A stretch of 59,204 nucleotides of DNA from Prosthecobacter sp. (GCF_020439865.1 NZ_JAGRPF010000028.1:1-59204); one strand, 5' to 3'. Positions 1-8,711 are shown, numbered from the stretch's first letter. Numbers and translations: made by a program. Notes: generated by a model from the letters alone, not told the origin.

Positions 1-2249
1 GCATGGACCGCGGCCTGCGCGAGTTCCGCATCCGAGGTGTGAAGACGAACATCCCGTTCCTGATGAACGTGGTGCACCACGCCGACTTCAAGTCCGGCCA
101 GGCCACGACGCGCTTCATCGACAACAACCCGGATTTGCTGAAGTTCGTCGCGCGCAAGGACCGCGCCACAAAGTTGCTCAGCTACCTCGCGGACACGATT
201 GTGAACGGGAACCCCTTCGCGAAGGGTCACAAGCCGGACAAGGCCTTTTCCGCGCCGCCGATTCCGAAATACGATCACCGCGTCGCGCCTGCGAAGGGCA
301 CGAAAGACCTGCTCACCGAGATGGGGCCGGCGAAGTTCTGCAAGGAGTGGGTCGCAAAGCAGAAGCGTCTGCTTTTGACCGACACGACGATGCGTGATGC
401 GCACCAGTCGCTGCTCGCCACGCGCATGCGCTCGTTCGACATGCTCGCCGTGGCCGACGCCGTGGCGCGTCGCACGCCGAACCTCTTCTCGCTCGAAATG
501 TGGGGCGGCGCGACCTTTGACGTGTCCATGCGCTTCCTGCGCGAGGATCCGTGGGAGCGCCTGCGCCAGATCCGCGCGAAGGTGCCGAACATCCTCCTGC
601 AAATGCTCTTCCGCGGCTCGAACGCCGTCGGCTACACGAACTACCCGGACAATGTCGTCAAAGGCTTCATCAAACATGCCGCGCAGAATGGCATGGACAT
701 CTTCCGCATCTTTGACTCGCTGAACTATCTGCCGAATCTCACCGCCGCCATGCAGGCCGTGCGCGAGGACACCACGAGCATCTGCGAAGGCACGCTTTGC
801 TACACTGGCGACATCCTCGACCCGAAGCGCGACAAGTATGACCTTAAATACTACGTCCGCCTCGCCAAGGAACTCGAAAAGATGGGCGCGCACATGCTTT
901 GCATCAAAGACATGGCCGGACTCGTCCGCCCCTTTGCCGCGAAGAAGCTCGTGAAGGCGCTCAAGGATGAAGTCGGCCTGCCGATCCACTTCCACACGCA
1001 TGACACCAGCGGACTGAATGCCTCGAGCTATCTCGAAGCCGCCATTGCGGGCGTCGATGTCGTCGATGCGGCCATCTCTTCGCTCTCCGGCGGTACTTCG
1101 CAGCCGAATTTGAACTCGCTCGTCGCCGCCATGCAGCACACGCCGCGAGATACCGGCCTCGATCCCGAGGCCTTGCAGGAGTTCAGCGACTACTGGGCCT
1201 CTGTCCGTGCCTTTTATAAGCCCTTCGACACCGCCGAGCCCTACGGCACCGCCGAAGTTTATCTCCACGAGATGCCCGGCGGCCAGTACACCAATCTCAA
1301 GGAGCAGGCCATCGGCATGGGTCTCGGCCCGCGCTGGCCGGAGATCGCCCACGCTTATGCGGAAGTGAACCAGCTCTGCGGCGACATCGTCAAAGTCACG
1401 CCATCGAGCAAGGTCGTCGGCGATTTGGCCATCGAGTGTGTCGCGCGCGGTGTGAAGCCGAGCGATGTCTTTAATCTTACCGGCACCAAGTGGAGCAAGG
1501 ACGTCACCAGCATGTTCGAAGGCTGGCTCGGCGAACCTTTCTACGGCATGGAAGCCAAGAAGGCTGCCGACTCACGCAAGAAGTGGAACAAGCTCGCCGA
1601 CGCCATCGTCGGCAAGGATGGCAAGCGCATCAAAGGCCGTCCCGGCACCCACGCCGCGAAGATCAACCTCGCCGACGTCCGCGCCGAGCTGAAGGGCAAA
1701 TTGAAGAAGGACCCCACCGAGGACGATGTGTGGAGCTACCTCATGTATCCCGATGTCTTCCTGAAGTTCGCCGACTTCCGCAAGGCCCACGGCGACGTCT
1801 CCGTGCTGCCGACCTCCGCCTACTACTACGGCCTGCGCGACAAGGAGGAGATCAACGTCCAGCTTGAAGAGGGCAAGACGCTCTTCGTCCGCCTCCTCAA
1901 CATGACCGAGCCCGACGCCAACGGTCAGCAGACCGCCATCTTCGAACTCAACGGCTACCCGCGTCACACCACCGTCACCAACAAGGCTCTGGCAAAGAAC
2001 GCCGTCACCAAGACCAAGGCCGATCCCGCCGATCCGACCCAGGTCGGCGCCCCCATGCCCGGCATGGTCGCGAGCATCGCCGTAAGCGTCGGTCAGAAGG
2101 TGAAGGAAGGCGAAACCCTCCTCACCCTCGAAGCCATGAAGATGTTCGCCGCCGTCGCCTCCCCGATCGCCGGCACCGTCAGCGAAATCGCCGTCAAGAT
2201 CAGCGAAAGCGTCGAGAGCAAGGATCTGCTGGTGCGGCTGGTGAAGTGA
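1..2249 (+). CDS. pyc: Pyruvate carboxylase, C-terminal part (5' end outside window)
   Basis: Biotin-dependent pyruvate carboxylase, which makes oxaloacetate from pyruvate and bicarbonate for anaplerosis. The window opens inside the gene; about 748 codons of a usual ~1150 are present, so the biotin carboxylase half lies upstream. The visible part begins with the end of that domain (RGVKTNIPFL). The carboxyltransferase domain follows from about residue 123 (LLTDTTMRDAHQS), with the carboxylated-lysine motif CIKDMAG and the metal-binding HFHTHD. The C-terminal biotinyl domain has GAPMPGM and the biotin attachment site EAMKM, the lysine being at residue 713 of the visible part. This order is that of single-chain pyruvate carboxylase rather than of oxaloacetate decarboxylase. 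The biotin-synthesis gene bioD at 51938 is consistent with a need for biotin. Confidence 0.95.
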   Translation, partial: MDRGLREFRIRGVKTNIPFLMNVVHHADFKSGQATTRFIDNNPDLLKFVARKDRATKLLSYLADTIVNGNPFAKGHKPDKAFSAPPIPKYDHRVAPAKGTKDLLTEMGPAKFCKEWVAKQKRLLLTDTTMRDAHQSLLATRMRSFDMLAVADAVARRTPNLFSLEMWGGATFDVSMRFLREDPWERLRQIRAKVPNILLQMLFRGSNAVGYTNYPDNVVKGFIKHAAQNGMDIFRIFDSLNYLPNLTAAMQAVREDTTSICEGTLCYTGDILDPKRDKYDLKYYVRLAKELEKMGAHMLCIKDMAGLVRPFAAKKLVKALKDEVGLPIHFHTHDTSGLNASSYLEAAIAGVDVVDAAISSLSGGTSQPNLNSLVAAMQHTPRDTGLDPEALQEFSDYWASVRAFYKPFDTAEPYGTAEVYLHEMPGGQYTNLKEQAIGMGLGPRWPEIAHAYAEVNQLCGDIVKVTPSSKVVGDLAIECVARGVKPSDVFNLTGTKWSKDVTSMFEGWLGEPFYGMEAKKAADSRKKWNKLADAIVGKDGKRIKGRPGTHAAKINLADVRAELKGKLKKDPTEDDVWSYLMYPDVFLKFADFRKAHGDVSVLPTSAYYYGLRDKEEINVQLEEGKTLFVRLLNMTEPDANGQQTAIFELNGYPRHTTVTNKALAKNAVTKTKADPADPTQVGAPMPGMVASIAVSVGQKVKEGETLLTLEAMKMFAAVASPIAGTVSEIAVKISESVESKDLLVRLVK

Positions 2250-2280
2250 AGCCGATACATATAGCCCAATGGTGGTCTGG

Positions 2281-3372
2281 TTATTTGCTTGGTGGTTGCC
2301 CACCAAGCGCGCCATACGCAGTCAAGATTTGCTGCATGGTCAGTTTCTCAGAACTCGAGACGTCGCGATCTGAATAATACTGCTGTCCTTCGTATCGGAG
2401 AATTGTGCGTGTGGATCTGGATACTTTGTTGAGTAGCGCAAAGGTTTCGGCATCAACCAGCAGATCAACCCACTCCCATATCTTTCCTCCGGAGTGATCG
2501 CTCTTTCGATCCCGAAAAAATGAGATCGGCAACGAATGATTGGTGCCGTCGATGTTGAAGGTGAAGCTCTTGATAAAGAGCCAATCATCAGCGGTGTAAG
2601 TTATTTTCATCCTGAGCCAAAGGGCGTCTCCTTTTTGCCCGATGTATGCAAAAACAGCTTTGCTCGCGTCGGACCCTGGGGAGTCCTTGTGAGTATACCA
2701 AGTCACCCCTTTAACTTCATCTTTACGAGCTACCAACGACGCTGTGCTTTCCTTGATTTTTCTCTCTCTTTCTCTTTGAGCTTTTGCTCTAGCTTCGCTT
2801 TCTTGCGCAATTCGAGCGATTTCGGCTTGCTTCACGGCCTCGGCATATTTTGAAGCTTGCAGAGAGTATTGTGAGTTTCCTGGATTCAGGCTGCAGAGTT
2901 CAACGTAGATTCCATGAATGACTTTGGCCTCAGTAGAAGAAGTTGTCTTCAAACGTTCCAACGCGCTAGCCGTTAGAATCTGGGTTTTCAATGTATCGAA
3001 ACCCTCGTAATTCGTTCTCCTGAATGTCTCGAACTCTTTGAGTATCTTCAGTGCGCCTTGAATGTCATTAGTGTTCTTCTTCTCGACCAAAAGTTGAAAT
3101 TTTTCTGAAATCGAGCTCTCAAACTGACGCCTTGAATCTTCAAAGGCCTTTTGAGCAGCAACTTCTGCATCAAGATCCGCTGAGCGCCTGGATGAAGCAC
3201 TCCACACACTAAGGGCACCCAGAAGGATGCCCATTCCAATCAAACTCACGAAAAGAGCTAAGATCAGTGTGCCGCATCCCATGCCTTTTTTCACCTTTGC
3301 ACCACACGAGGGGCAGGCCGATGCAGAGGTGCTAACTTGGTGACCACATTCATGACATTTTTTCAGAGCCAT
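2281..3372 (-). CDS. Zinc-ribbon membrane protein of unknown function
   Basis: About 363 residues. The start was placed at MALKKCHECGH, because the open frame upstream lacks protein-like character. The N-terminus is a zinc ribbon with two CxxC pairs (CHECGH and CPSCGAK). One transmembrane helix follows at about residues 34-57, then a charged, probably coiled-coil region with an E/R/A/K-rich stretch, and a C-terminal globular domain containing DWLFIKSFTFNIDG. That last domain resembles ones seen in phage-associated and lipoprotein sequences. The gene is visibly AT-richer than its neighbours and uses different codons, which suggests horizontal transfer. No enzymatic motif is seen and I do not assign a function. 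Confidence 0.75.
   Translation of the reverse strand: MALKKCHECGHQVSTSASACPSCGAKVKKGMGCGTLILALFVSLIGMGILLGALSVWSASSRRSADLDAEVAAQKAFEDSRRQFESSISEKFQLLVEKKNTNDIQGALKILKEFETFRRTNYEGFDTLKTQILTASALERLKTTSSTEAKVIHGIYVELCSLNPGNSQYSLQASKYAEAVKQAEIARIAQESEARAKAQRERERKIKESTASLVARKDEVKGVTWYTHKDSPGSDASKAVFAYIGQKGDALWLRMKITYTADDWLFIKSFTFNIDGTNHSLPISFFRDRKSDHSGGKIWEWVDLLVDAETFALLNKVSRSTRTILRYEGQQYYSDRDVSSSEKLTMQQILTAYGALGGQPPSK
2287..2308. repeat. Perfect 9-bp inverted repeat at the end of the zinc-ribbon gene
   Basis: GCTTGGTGG, a TTGC loop, then CCACCAAGC. The repeat lies in the last codons of the minus-strand zinc-ribbon gene and 37 bp after the pyruvate carboxylase stop. Neither side has a run of T, so this is not a canonical intrinsic terminator. 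It could slow or protect the 3' ends of two converging transcripts. Confidence 0.5.
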
Positions 3373-3683
3373 GAGGAACGCTACCAATTTGGGAAGTGCG
3401 CGCAAGGTTACCCCATGAGAAAACAGGGAACAAAAACAGGCGAGCCAAGTAACCTCAAATGATTTCACCTCAGCTCAAAGCCCAAAGGGCATGCGTCTTG
3501 CAGTCCAAGAGTGCCTAGCGATAGCGAGTGCTCTCCGAGGAGCCGCCTAGGACCGTGGTTGATTGCTTTCAGATCAAGTCATGACGAGGACTGGTGTTTC
3601 GCACGACCCGCATCACGTGGGCTGTAAACTCCCGCCAAAAGTATAATCGCGCCGAGGGGCGCGCGGGGGACAGTCGGGGCGTC
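3373..3683. other. Intergenic region between divergent genes, no gene seen
   Basis: This 311-bp stretch separates the divergent zinc-ribbon gene and nfeD. No convincing reading frame, RNA gene or repeat family is visible. The part near the zinc-ribbon gene is AT-richer, like that gene. The part near nfeD is GC-rich and holds a consensus -10 box at 3642. Confidence 0.5.
3642..3647 (+). promoter_or_regulatory. Possible -10 box upstream of nfeD
   Basis: An exact TATAAT lies 36 bp before the chosen nfeD start. The hexamer 17 bp upstream (about 3619-3624) does not resemble TTGACA, so support rests on the -10 box alone. Confidence 0.35.
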
Positions 3684-4127
3684 ATGATTACTGAACCCTA
3701 TGTTCTCTGGTTTCTCGCAGGCCTTGTTCTGGTGCTTCTCGAGTTTGCCGCACCGGGCGTGATCATCGTCTTCATCGGCATGGGCGCCTGGGCGGCTTCG
3801 CTGACGACCTGGCTGGGCTGGACGCCAGCGCTTGGCGGACAGATGACGGTCTTTGCCGTGGCCTCGCTGGTCTTCCTCCTCGGTCTGCGCAATCTCTTCA
3901 AGGACTGGTTCATGGGCTTGTCGAAGAGCGGCAACGCGCGTGAGACCGATGAAGAGTTTGCCGACAAGGAAGTGCGTGTGGTCACCGCCATCACGGAGGA
4001 CCGCGCAGGCAAGGTGGAGTTCAAAGGCGCGAACTGGAATGCACGCTCCACCATCACGCTCAATCCCGGCGACATGGCCGTGATCGTCTCACGTGACGGC
4101 CTGCTGCTCACCGTCAGGCCTCGTTAA
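3684..4127 (+). CDS. NfeD-family membrane protein
   Basis: A short NfeD protein of 147 residues, without the ClpP-like protease domain of long NfeD forms. The start was set at the ATG of MITEPYVLWF, which begins the family's first membrane helix. The first 75 or so residues hold three hydrophobic segments, and the C-terminal half (KEVRVVTAI to the end) fits the small OB-fold domain of NfeD. A stomatin/SPFH gene follows 39 bp downstream. This is the usual NfeD-stomatin pairing, in which the two proteins are thought to act together in membrane-domain organisation or membrane protein quality control. Confidence 0.88.
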   Translation: MITEPYVLWFLAGLVLVLLEFAAPGVIIVFIGMGAWAASLTTWLGWTPALGGQMTVFAVASLVFLLGLRNLFKDWFMGLSKSGNARETDEEFADKEVRVVTAITEDRAGKVEFKGANWNARSTITLNPGDMAVIVSRDGLLLTVRPR

Positions 4128-4166
4128 TTCTTTTCATTCACACCAACCCTCAACCTCTCGAATCCT

Positions 4167-5111
4167 ATGACTCTCGATTTCGGTACTCTCATCGGCATTG
4201 GCGCTGCCGCCATTGTTGTCGTCGCCATTCTTCAAGGCGCCCGCGTGGTGCCTCAGCGCAACGCTTTTGTCGTCGAACGACTTGGCAAGTTCTCCCGCGC
4301 TTTGGATGCGGGGTTCCACATCCTCTTCCCGTTTTTAGATCGCGTCGTGGCCAAGCACTCGCTCAAGGAGCAGGTCATCGATGTGCCGTCACAGATGTGC
4401 ATCACGCGGGACAACATCGCCATTGAGATCGACGGCGTGCTCTTCCTGCAGGTGCTCGATCCCGCTCGCGCCACTTACGGCGTGACGAACTACTTCATGG
4501 CCGCCTCCCAGCTCGCGCAGACGACGCTGCGTTCCGAGATCGGCAAGATGGACCTCGACCGCACTTTCGAAGAGCGCGACAGCATCAACGCGAACATCGT
4601 CGATGCACTCGACAAGGCCTGCGAGCCCTGGGGCGTCAAGGTGATGCGCTACGAGATCAGCAACATCAATCCGCCGCAGTCCGTGAAGGACGCGCTGGAA
4701 AAACAGATGCGTGCCGAACGCGAGCGCCGCGCGCAAGTGGCCATGTCCGAAGGCGACCGCGAGGCACGCATCAATGTGGCGGAAGGTCACAAGCAGGAGG
4801 CGATCAAGCAGTCCGAAGCCATCAAGATCCGTCAGATCAACGAGGCGGAAGGCAAGGCCCGCGAGATCGAACTTCTCGCCCAGGCCACGGCGCAGGGCAT
4901 CGCGCAGATCGCAATGGCCATCAACACACCCGGCGGCCGTGAGGCGGTGAATCTGCGCGTGGCCGAGCAGTATGTGGGTGAGTTTGGCAACCTCGCCAAG
5001 AGCACGAACACGATGATCATCCCGTCCAACCTCAGCGACATCGGCGGCATGGTGGCCAGCATCGGCAACCTGCTCGATCGCACCCGCCCCGCTGCCGTGG
5101 CTCAGAGCTAG
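4167..5111 (+). CDS. SPFH/Band 7 (stomatin/QmcA-type) protein
   Basis: 314 residues with one N-terminal membrane helix (about residues 5-24). The SPFH domain begins at VVPQRNAFVVERLGKF and continues through DVPSQMCITRDN, a highly conserved pattern of the QmcA/stomatin group. After it comes a long coiled coil rich in E, A, R and K (about 170-240), then a short hydrophobic tail. Proteins of this type oligomerise at the inner membrane and modulate FtsH-type proteolysis or lipid domains. It forms an operon with the NfeD gene upstream. Length and architecture are normal for the family. Confidence 0.92.
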   Translation: MTLDFGTLIGIGAAAIVVVAILQGARVVPQRNAFVVERLGKFSRALDAGFHILFPFLDRVVAKHSLKEQVIDVPSQMCITRDNIAIEIDGVLFLQVLDPARATYGVTNYFMAASQLAQTTLRSEIGKMDLDRTFEERDSINANIVDALDKACEPWGVKVMRYEISNINPPQSVKDALEKQMRAERERRAQVAMSEGDREARINVAEGHKQEAIKQSEAIKIRQINEAEGKAREIELLAQATAQGIAQIAMAINTPGGREAVNLRVAEQYVGEFGNLAKSTNTMIIPSNLSDIGGMVASIGNLLDRTRPAAVAQS

Positions 5112-5117
5112 AAAATC

Positions 5118-5588
5118 TCAGCGCACTGCGGCCACGTTTGCTGAAACGCCAGGTCGCAGTGCAATCGTCTCGCCTTCACGCCGGCCCATCAGTTTCTGAC
5201 CGAGCGCGGATGCCGGTGTGATGACGACGATCTCCTTGCCCTCGTGCACAATCTCGGTTCCTCCGGCAAACGGACCAAGGAAGTAGTGCGCCCGTTCCTC
5301 CGGCGTCTCCAGATTCACCAGCGCTCCCAGCGTGATCGCCGCGCCCGGCTCCAGAGCGCTTCCAGACAATGCGCCAAACGCCTGCACGGCCTGCTGCAGT
5401 TCCGCCACACGCTGCGCCTGACCACGGGCCACGTAGGAGGCTTCCAGCGTGCGTGTGTCATACTTGTTTTCCGCCTTGCTGTCCGGGTCGGTCGCCGCAG
5501 CGAAGGCACCCTGCGCCGCACGCGTCAGCGATGCGAGTTCGGTGCTCAGCACGGAGAGGATTTGATCGAGGACGTCTTGCTTGTTCAC
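5118..5588 (-). CDS. GreA/GreB-family transcription elongation factor-like protein
   Basis: 156 residues. The C-terminal half is the GreA/GreB C-terminal fold, recognisable from VVITPASALGQKLMGRREGE, the counterpart of the family's SPLGxALLGkkxGD motif. The N-terminal 85 residues are helical and contain an acidic, Glu/Asp-bearing turn (DPDSKAENKYDTRTLEASY), which could be the coiled-coil tip that enters the RNA polymerase secondary channel. It is more divergent than housekeeping GreA, so it may be a Gre-like regulator rather than the main cleavage factor. It ends 6 bp from the converging SPFH gene. Confidence 0.75.
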   Translation of the reverse strand: MNKQDVLDQILSVLSTELASLTRAAQGAFAAATDPDSKAENKYDTRTLEASYVARGQAQRVAELQQAVQAFGALSGSALEPGAAITLGALVNLETPEERAHYFLGPFAGGTEIVHEGKEIVVITPASALGQKLMGRREGETIALRPGVSANVAAVR

Positions 5589-5654
5589 GCAGGGAGGGAG
5601 CCTGTCCGGTGCGACGCGGAGGGAAGGGGATCAAGAGGAAAATGGAGGCGCGCA

Positions 5655-5684
5655 TTGACTCGCGGAGGCGATTTCAGGTAAAAT
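5655..5684 (+). promoter_or_regulatory. Probable sigma-70 promoter of the pseudopilin gene
   Basis: TTGACT at 5655-5660 and TAAAAT at 5679-5684, with an 18-bp spacer. The -10 box ends only 6 bp before the ATG at 5691, so transcription should start at or next to the start codon. That would give a leaderless or nearly leaderless mRNA. Confidence 0.5.
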
Positions 5685-5690
5685 CCCATC

Positions 5691-6308
5691 ATGAAAACGC
5701 ACCGGCAGTTTACTTTGCGAGCGTTTACCCTGCTCGAACTACTCGTTGTGATCACCATCATCGCGCTGCTGGCCAGTCTGGCGGCTATTCAGATCATCCG
5801 GTCTCTGGATGATGCCAACCGGCTAAAAGTCATGGCGGTGGTCCTCGATTTGAAAAGCGACATCGACGCCTACCACCTCGAATACAACCGCTTCCCCATC
5901 GCCTCCAATTCCGCTTCAGGTGATCAGGATGCGCCCGAACTTCTCACGGACGGCAGCACCCCGCTCGTGGATGCTCTTCTGGGCATTCCTCCCAGCGGAA
6001 GCGGAGTGCGTGACCTCAACCCCAAGCACATCCCCTTCTCCAGTTTTCCGGTGGCCAAGAATGATCGCTACGGTCTCGCAGGTGCCGCTCGTCCCTACAA
6101 GCTGACGGACTTGTGGGGCCAGCCTTATCACATCCTGTTCGACACGAATGGTGACAACCAGGTGACCAACCCTGATGTTGCGAACTCCGATCCGAAGATC
6201 TCGCAAAACCGCGCTTCACACCTCGCGAGCCGGGTGGCCATCTACAGCAGCGGCAAAGATCAGCTGCCGGGCACTGCGGACGACATCGTCTCGTGGCGTT
6301 CGAGGTGA
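5691..6308 (+). CDS. Type II secretion-like pseudopilin (GspG-like)
   Basis: 205 residues with a type IV prepilin leader. A basic 11-residue leader ends at Ala11, followed by F-T-L-L-E and a hydrophobic helix. The conserved Glu is at +5 of the mature form. The residue before cleavage is Ala instead of the usual Gly. The C-terminus has the GspG-type pattern (SSGKDQLPGTADDIVSW), which binds calcium in true GspG. No secretion ATPase, secretin or prepilin peptidase is nearby, so this is an orphan. Many Verrucomicrobia and Planctomycetes carry numerous such dispersed pseudopilins. A hairpin with a T-run follows the stop codon. Confidence 0.85.
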   Translation: MKTHRQFTLRAFTLLELLVVITIIALLASLAAIQIIRSLDDANRLKVMAVVLDLKSDIDAYHLEYNRFPIASNSASGDQDAPELLTDGSTPLVDALLGIPPSGSGVRDLNPKHIPFSSFPVAKNDRYGLAGAARPYKLTDLWGQPYHILFDTNGDNQVTNPDVANSDPKISQNRASHLASRVAIYSSGKDQLPGTADDIVSWRSR

Positions 6309-6312
6309 AGAC

Positions 6313-6335
6313 CGCCGCTACTTCCCGGCGTTTTT
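6313..6335 (+). terminator. Probable intrinsic terminator of the pseudopilin gene
   Basis: Stem CGCCG/CGGCG with an 8-nt loop followed directly by TTTTT, beginning 5 bp after the pseudopilin stop. It lies inside the 3' end of the converging SGNH hydrolase gene. The stem is short, so efficiency is uncertain. Confidence 0.5.
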
Positions 6336-7178
6336 GAACACCTCAGGATGATCCAGCAGCATCTTCTTCACGCGCTCAAACTGGATGACGGGGCAGTCTG
6401 GCGGCACCCAGTTGGATAGCTCGATCACGTCGCGCCCTCCGATGGATCCTGCGAGGACCAGCGCGCTCAGCAGCGTGCCGAGCATGTCTGGATGCGTGCC
6501 GTCCTCCGCGTAAAGCGGCAGCGCGGGATACATGTCATGCACCAGTCGCCAAAAATCCCCCACAGGGCTTACCAGAATGTTCGCACCGGCATTCTTCTCC
6601 AACGCCGCTTTCACCGCATTCGCATTCGCCTGACGGATGCGCGCATGCGCCACGTCCGGACTCGCGCCGGTGGAAAGTGCTTCAGGCGAATTCTTTGCCC
6701 ACAGGCTCTCATGCCGTGCCCACACTTGGAAATCGACGACCAGCACCTTGGGGTTCACTTCGCGGGCGAGCGCCACCAGCTTGGACAGTCCGCCGCTCAT
6801 GTACTGCTGCGCGTCCCTGTCGATTCCGGCGAGGGAGGAGATGATGCTCTGCTCCTGCACAACGAGGACGTCCCATGGCTTGCCGTCGTCCGCTCCGTCC
6901 TTCAGCAGCTTCAGCACATTCGGATCTGTCGCATGCTGCTCGAGCTTGTAACTGCCCAGCAGGTAGCTGGCGATGTGCGGTGCCAGCAGCTTGGAAGATT
7001 GCAGCAGCTCTCCGACCATGGCCGGCAGGCCGTTGGTGGCCATGTAGCTGTTCCCCAGAAACAGGATGCGCACCTGCGGCGGGCTCTCTTCGGCCGCCTG
7101 TGCGCGAGAGGCCAACGCGGCAAGGCCTGCGACAATGAGTCTGCGTCTGGACCAGGGCATGAATGAAACAGAATTCAT
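6318..7178 (-). CDS. Exported SGNH/GDSL-type hydrolase
   Basis: About 286 residues, or 280 from the second ATG at 7160. The N-terminus has a twin-arginine-like signal (SRRRLIVAG, ending near ASRAQA), so export through Tat is plausible. The catalytic features are those of SGNH esterases: block I FLGNSYM with the nucleophile Ser, and the C-terminal block V DGTHPDMLG supplying Asp and His. Likely an extracytoplasmic esterase or deacetylase; the substrate is unknown. It is the last gene of a tight minus-strand run with the NamZ fusion, the sugar-binding lipoprotein and a small Cys protein (4 bp after the preceding gene). Glycan O-deacetylation would fit that context, but this is inference. Confidence 0.78.
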   Translation of the reverse strand: MNSVSFMPWSRRRLIVAGLAALASRAQAAEESPPQVRILFLGNSYMATNGLPAMVGELLQSSKLLAPHIASYLLGSYKLEQHATDPNVLKLLKDGADDGKPWDVLVVQEQSIISSLAGIDRDAQQYMSGGLSKLVALAREVNPKVLVVDFQVWARHESLWAKNSPEALSTGASPDVAHARIRQANANAVKAALEKNAGANILVSPVGDFWRLVHDMYPALPLYAEDGTHPDMLGTLLSALVLAGSIGGRDVIELSNWVPPDCPVIQFERVKKMLLDHPEVFKNAGK

Positions 7179-7182
7179 AACT

Positions 7183-7713
7183 TCAACGGCACAGTTTGTC
7201 CGCCAGTGCCTCCGCCTTTTCGTTTCCTTCTTTCGCGGAGACGTGACCCACGACGTGCGACTTGCTGCCGTCGAGCTTGATGATGATCAGTGTTTCGATC
7301 GGTGTCTGCTTCGCGTCGTCGGCACTCGACACCATGCGGTAAATGATCGCGTAAGGTGCAAACGCGTCACCTTTGCGATATCCACGCCACTGCACCACGT
7401 TGTTCGCCTTCGCAGGAAACTGACCTGGGCAGGCGGCGAGCGAGTCGCCCATCAGGTCGGTTTTTTTGCCGTTAAAGATCAGATTGATCCAACTGCGCAA
7501 ATCACCGCCTTCATGGATGACCTGATAGCCACCAAGGCCGGGGCACAGGTGTTTGAAGTGGTCGATTTCCGGATTCTTCTCGAGAGCGGAGTCTTCCAAG
7601 ATTTTGACCTTCTTCGGATCCGTCGTGGTGAACTCAGATGCTGGTTTCATGTCCGCCGCAGCGGCGAGGACGGCGCCAAAGAGGCAGAGGCTGAGGAGGG
7701 AAAGAGTTCTCAT
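7183..7713 (-). CDS. Small exported protein of unknown function
   Basis: 176 residues with a clear Sec signal peptide (MRTLSLLSLCLFGAVLAAAA). The mature part holds three cysteines (HLCPGL, LAACPG and the penultimate residue), compatible with disulfides in the periplasm. I do not recognise the family. It sits 14 bp after the sugar-binding lipoprotein gene and 4 bp before the SGNH hydrolase gene on the same strand, so it is very probably co-transcribed with them. Confidence 0.7.
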   Translation of the reverse strand: MRTLSLLSLCLFGAVLAAAADMKPASEFTTTDPKKVKILEDSALEKNPEIDHFKHLCPGLGGYQVIHEGGDLRSWINLIFNGKKTDLMGDSLAACPGQFPAKANNVVQWRGYRKGDAFAPYAIIYRMVSSADDAKQTPIETLIIIKLDGSKSHVVGHVSAKEGNEKAEALADKLCR

Positions 7714-7727
7714 AAGATGGGGCAGGA

Positions 7728-8678
7728 TTATTTCAGCGATGCATCCGCTTCGCCATCGGCTTTGCGATACAGACTCGTCGGGATGAGCATCTGCGGCGGC
7801 AGGTCTTCGCCTTTCGAGTGGCGTACAAATGCGCGTACGACCTCCACGCCCATCTTGTCAGGAAACTGAACCGGATCGGCGTAGATCTTGCCGTCCTTGA
7901 TCGCCTGTTTGCCTTCGGGCTGTCCGTCGAAACCGATGATCACCACCTTGTCGACCTTGCCCGCCTTTTCGAGCGCACCACGTGCACCGAGGGCGGAGGG
8001 ATCATTGATCGCAAAGATGCCCACCATGTCAGGATGCGCCTGCAGCATGTCCTCGGCGGCCTTATAGCCTTTGTCCTTTGCGCCGCCGCCGTCGAGCTCG
8101 CTCACGATCTCGAGTTTCTGCGCCGCCGTGGCGTTGTGTGCGTCGAGCACCTCCTTGAATCCTTTCACGCGCAGTATGCATGACTCGACCGCTTTCAAAT
8201 CGAGCACGCCGATCTTCCCGCCTTGTCCCTTGAGCGCTTCGATCATTGCGTTGCCGGCTTCCTTGCCGCCGCCGAAATTGTCCGTAGCCACCTGCGTCAC
8301 GATCTTCACGTCCGGCTCGTTGCACGGTACATCGACGGTGAAGACCGGAATGCCTGCAGTGTTCGCCTCCTGGATGACCGGCACGATCGCCTTCGAATCC
8401 GCCGGGCTCAGCACGATGGCCGCGGCCTTTTTCACGATGAAGTCCTTCACCTGGTTGCTCTGCCGCGCCACATCGTTGTCTGCGCTCACCACCAGCGTGT
8501 CATAACCATGCTTGGCCGCCTCCGCTGTGATGTTGTCGCCGATCACTTTGAAGAACGGATTCTGCAACGTCAGCAACGACACGCCGATCGTTCCCTTGGT
8601 CGCAGCCGCCGGTTTGTCACAGGCGGCGAGCAGGGTGATGCATGCGAGGAGGAAAAGGCGTGATTTCATTGCCGACAT
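7728..8678 (-). CDS. Sugar-binding lipoprotein of an ABC transporter (RbsB-like), orphan
   Basis: 316 residues, or 313 from the ATG at 8669, which gives a better lipoprotein signal with lipobox LLAAC. The mature part is a periplasmic-binding-protein type 1 fold like ribose- and other sugar-binding proteins: an opening GVSLLTLQNPFF, IVLSPADSKAIVPVIQEA, a mid-domain IFAINDPSALGA and VVIIGFDGQPEG. No permease or ATPase gene is next to it in this window, so it must use a remote transporter or act as a sensor. Its position after the NamZ fusion gene suggests an amino-sugar ligand such as MurNAc, which is inference. Confidence 0.87.
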   Translation of the reverse strand: MSAMKSRLFLLACITLLAACDKPAAATKGTIGVSLLTLQNPFFKVIGDNITAEAAKHGYDTLVVSADNDVARQSNQVKDFIVKKAAAIVLSPADSKAIVPVIQEANTAGIPVFTVDVPCNEPDVKIVTQVATDNFGGGKEAGNAMIEALKGQGGKIGVLDLKAVESCILRVKGFKEVLDAHNATAAQKLEIVSELDGGGAKDKGYKAAEDMLQAHPDMVGIFAINDPSALGARGALEKAGKVDKVVIIGFDGQPEGKQAIKDGKIYADPVQFPDKMGVEVVRAFVRHSKGEDLPPQMLIPTSLYRKADGEADASLK

Positions 8679-8711
8679 GCTAGCACAAAGGCGAGTGGTG
8701 GGCGCAAGCCC

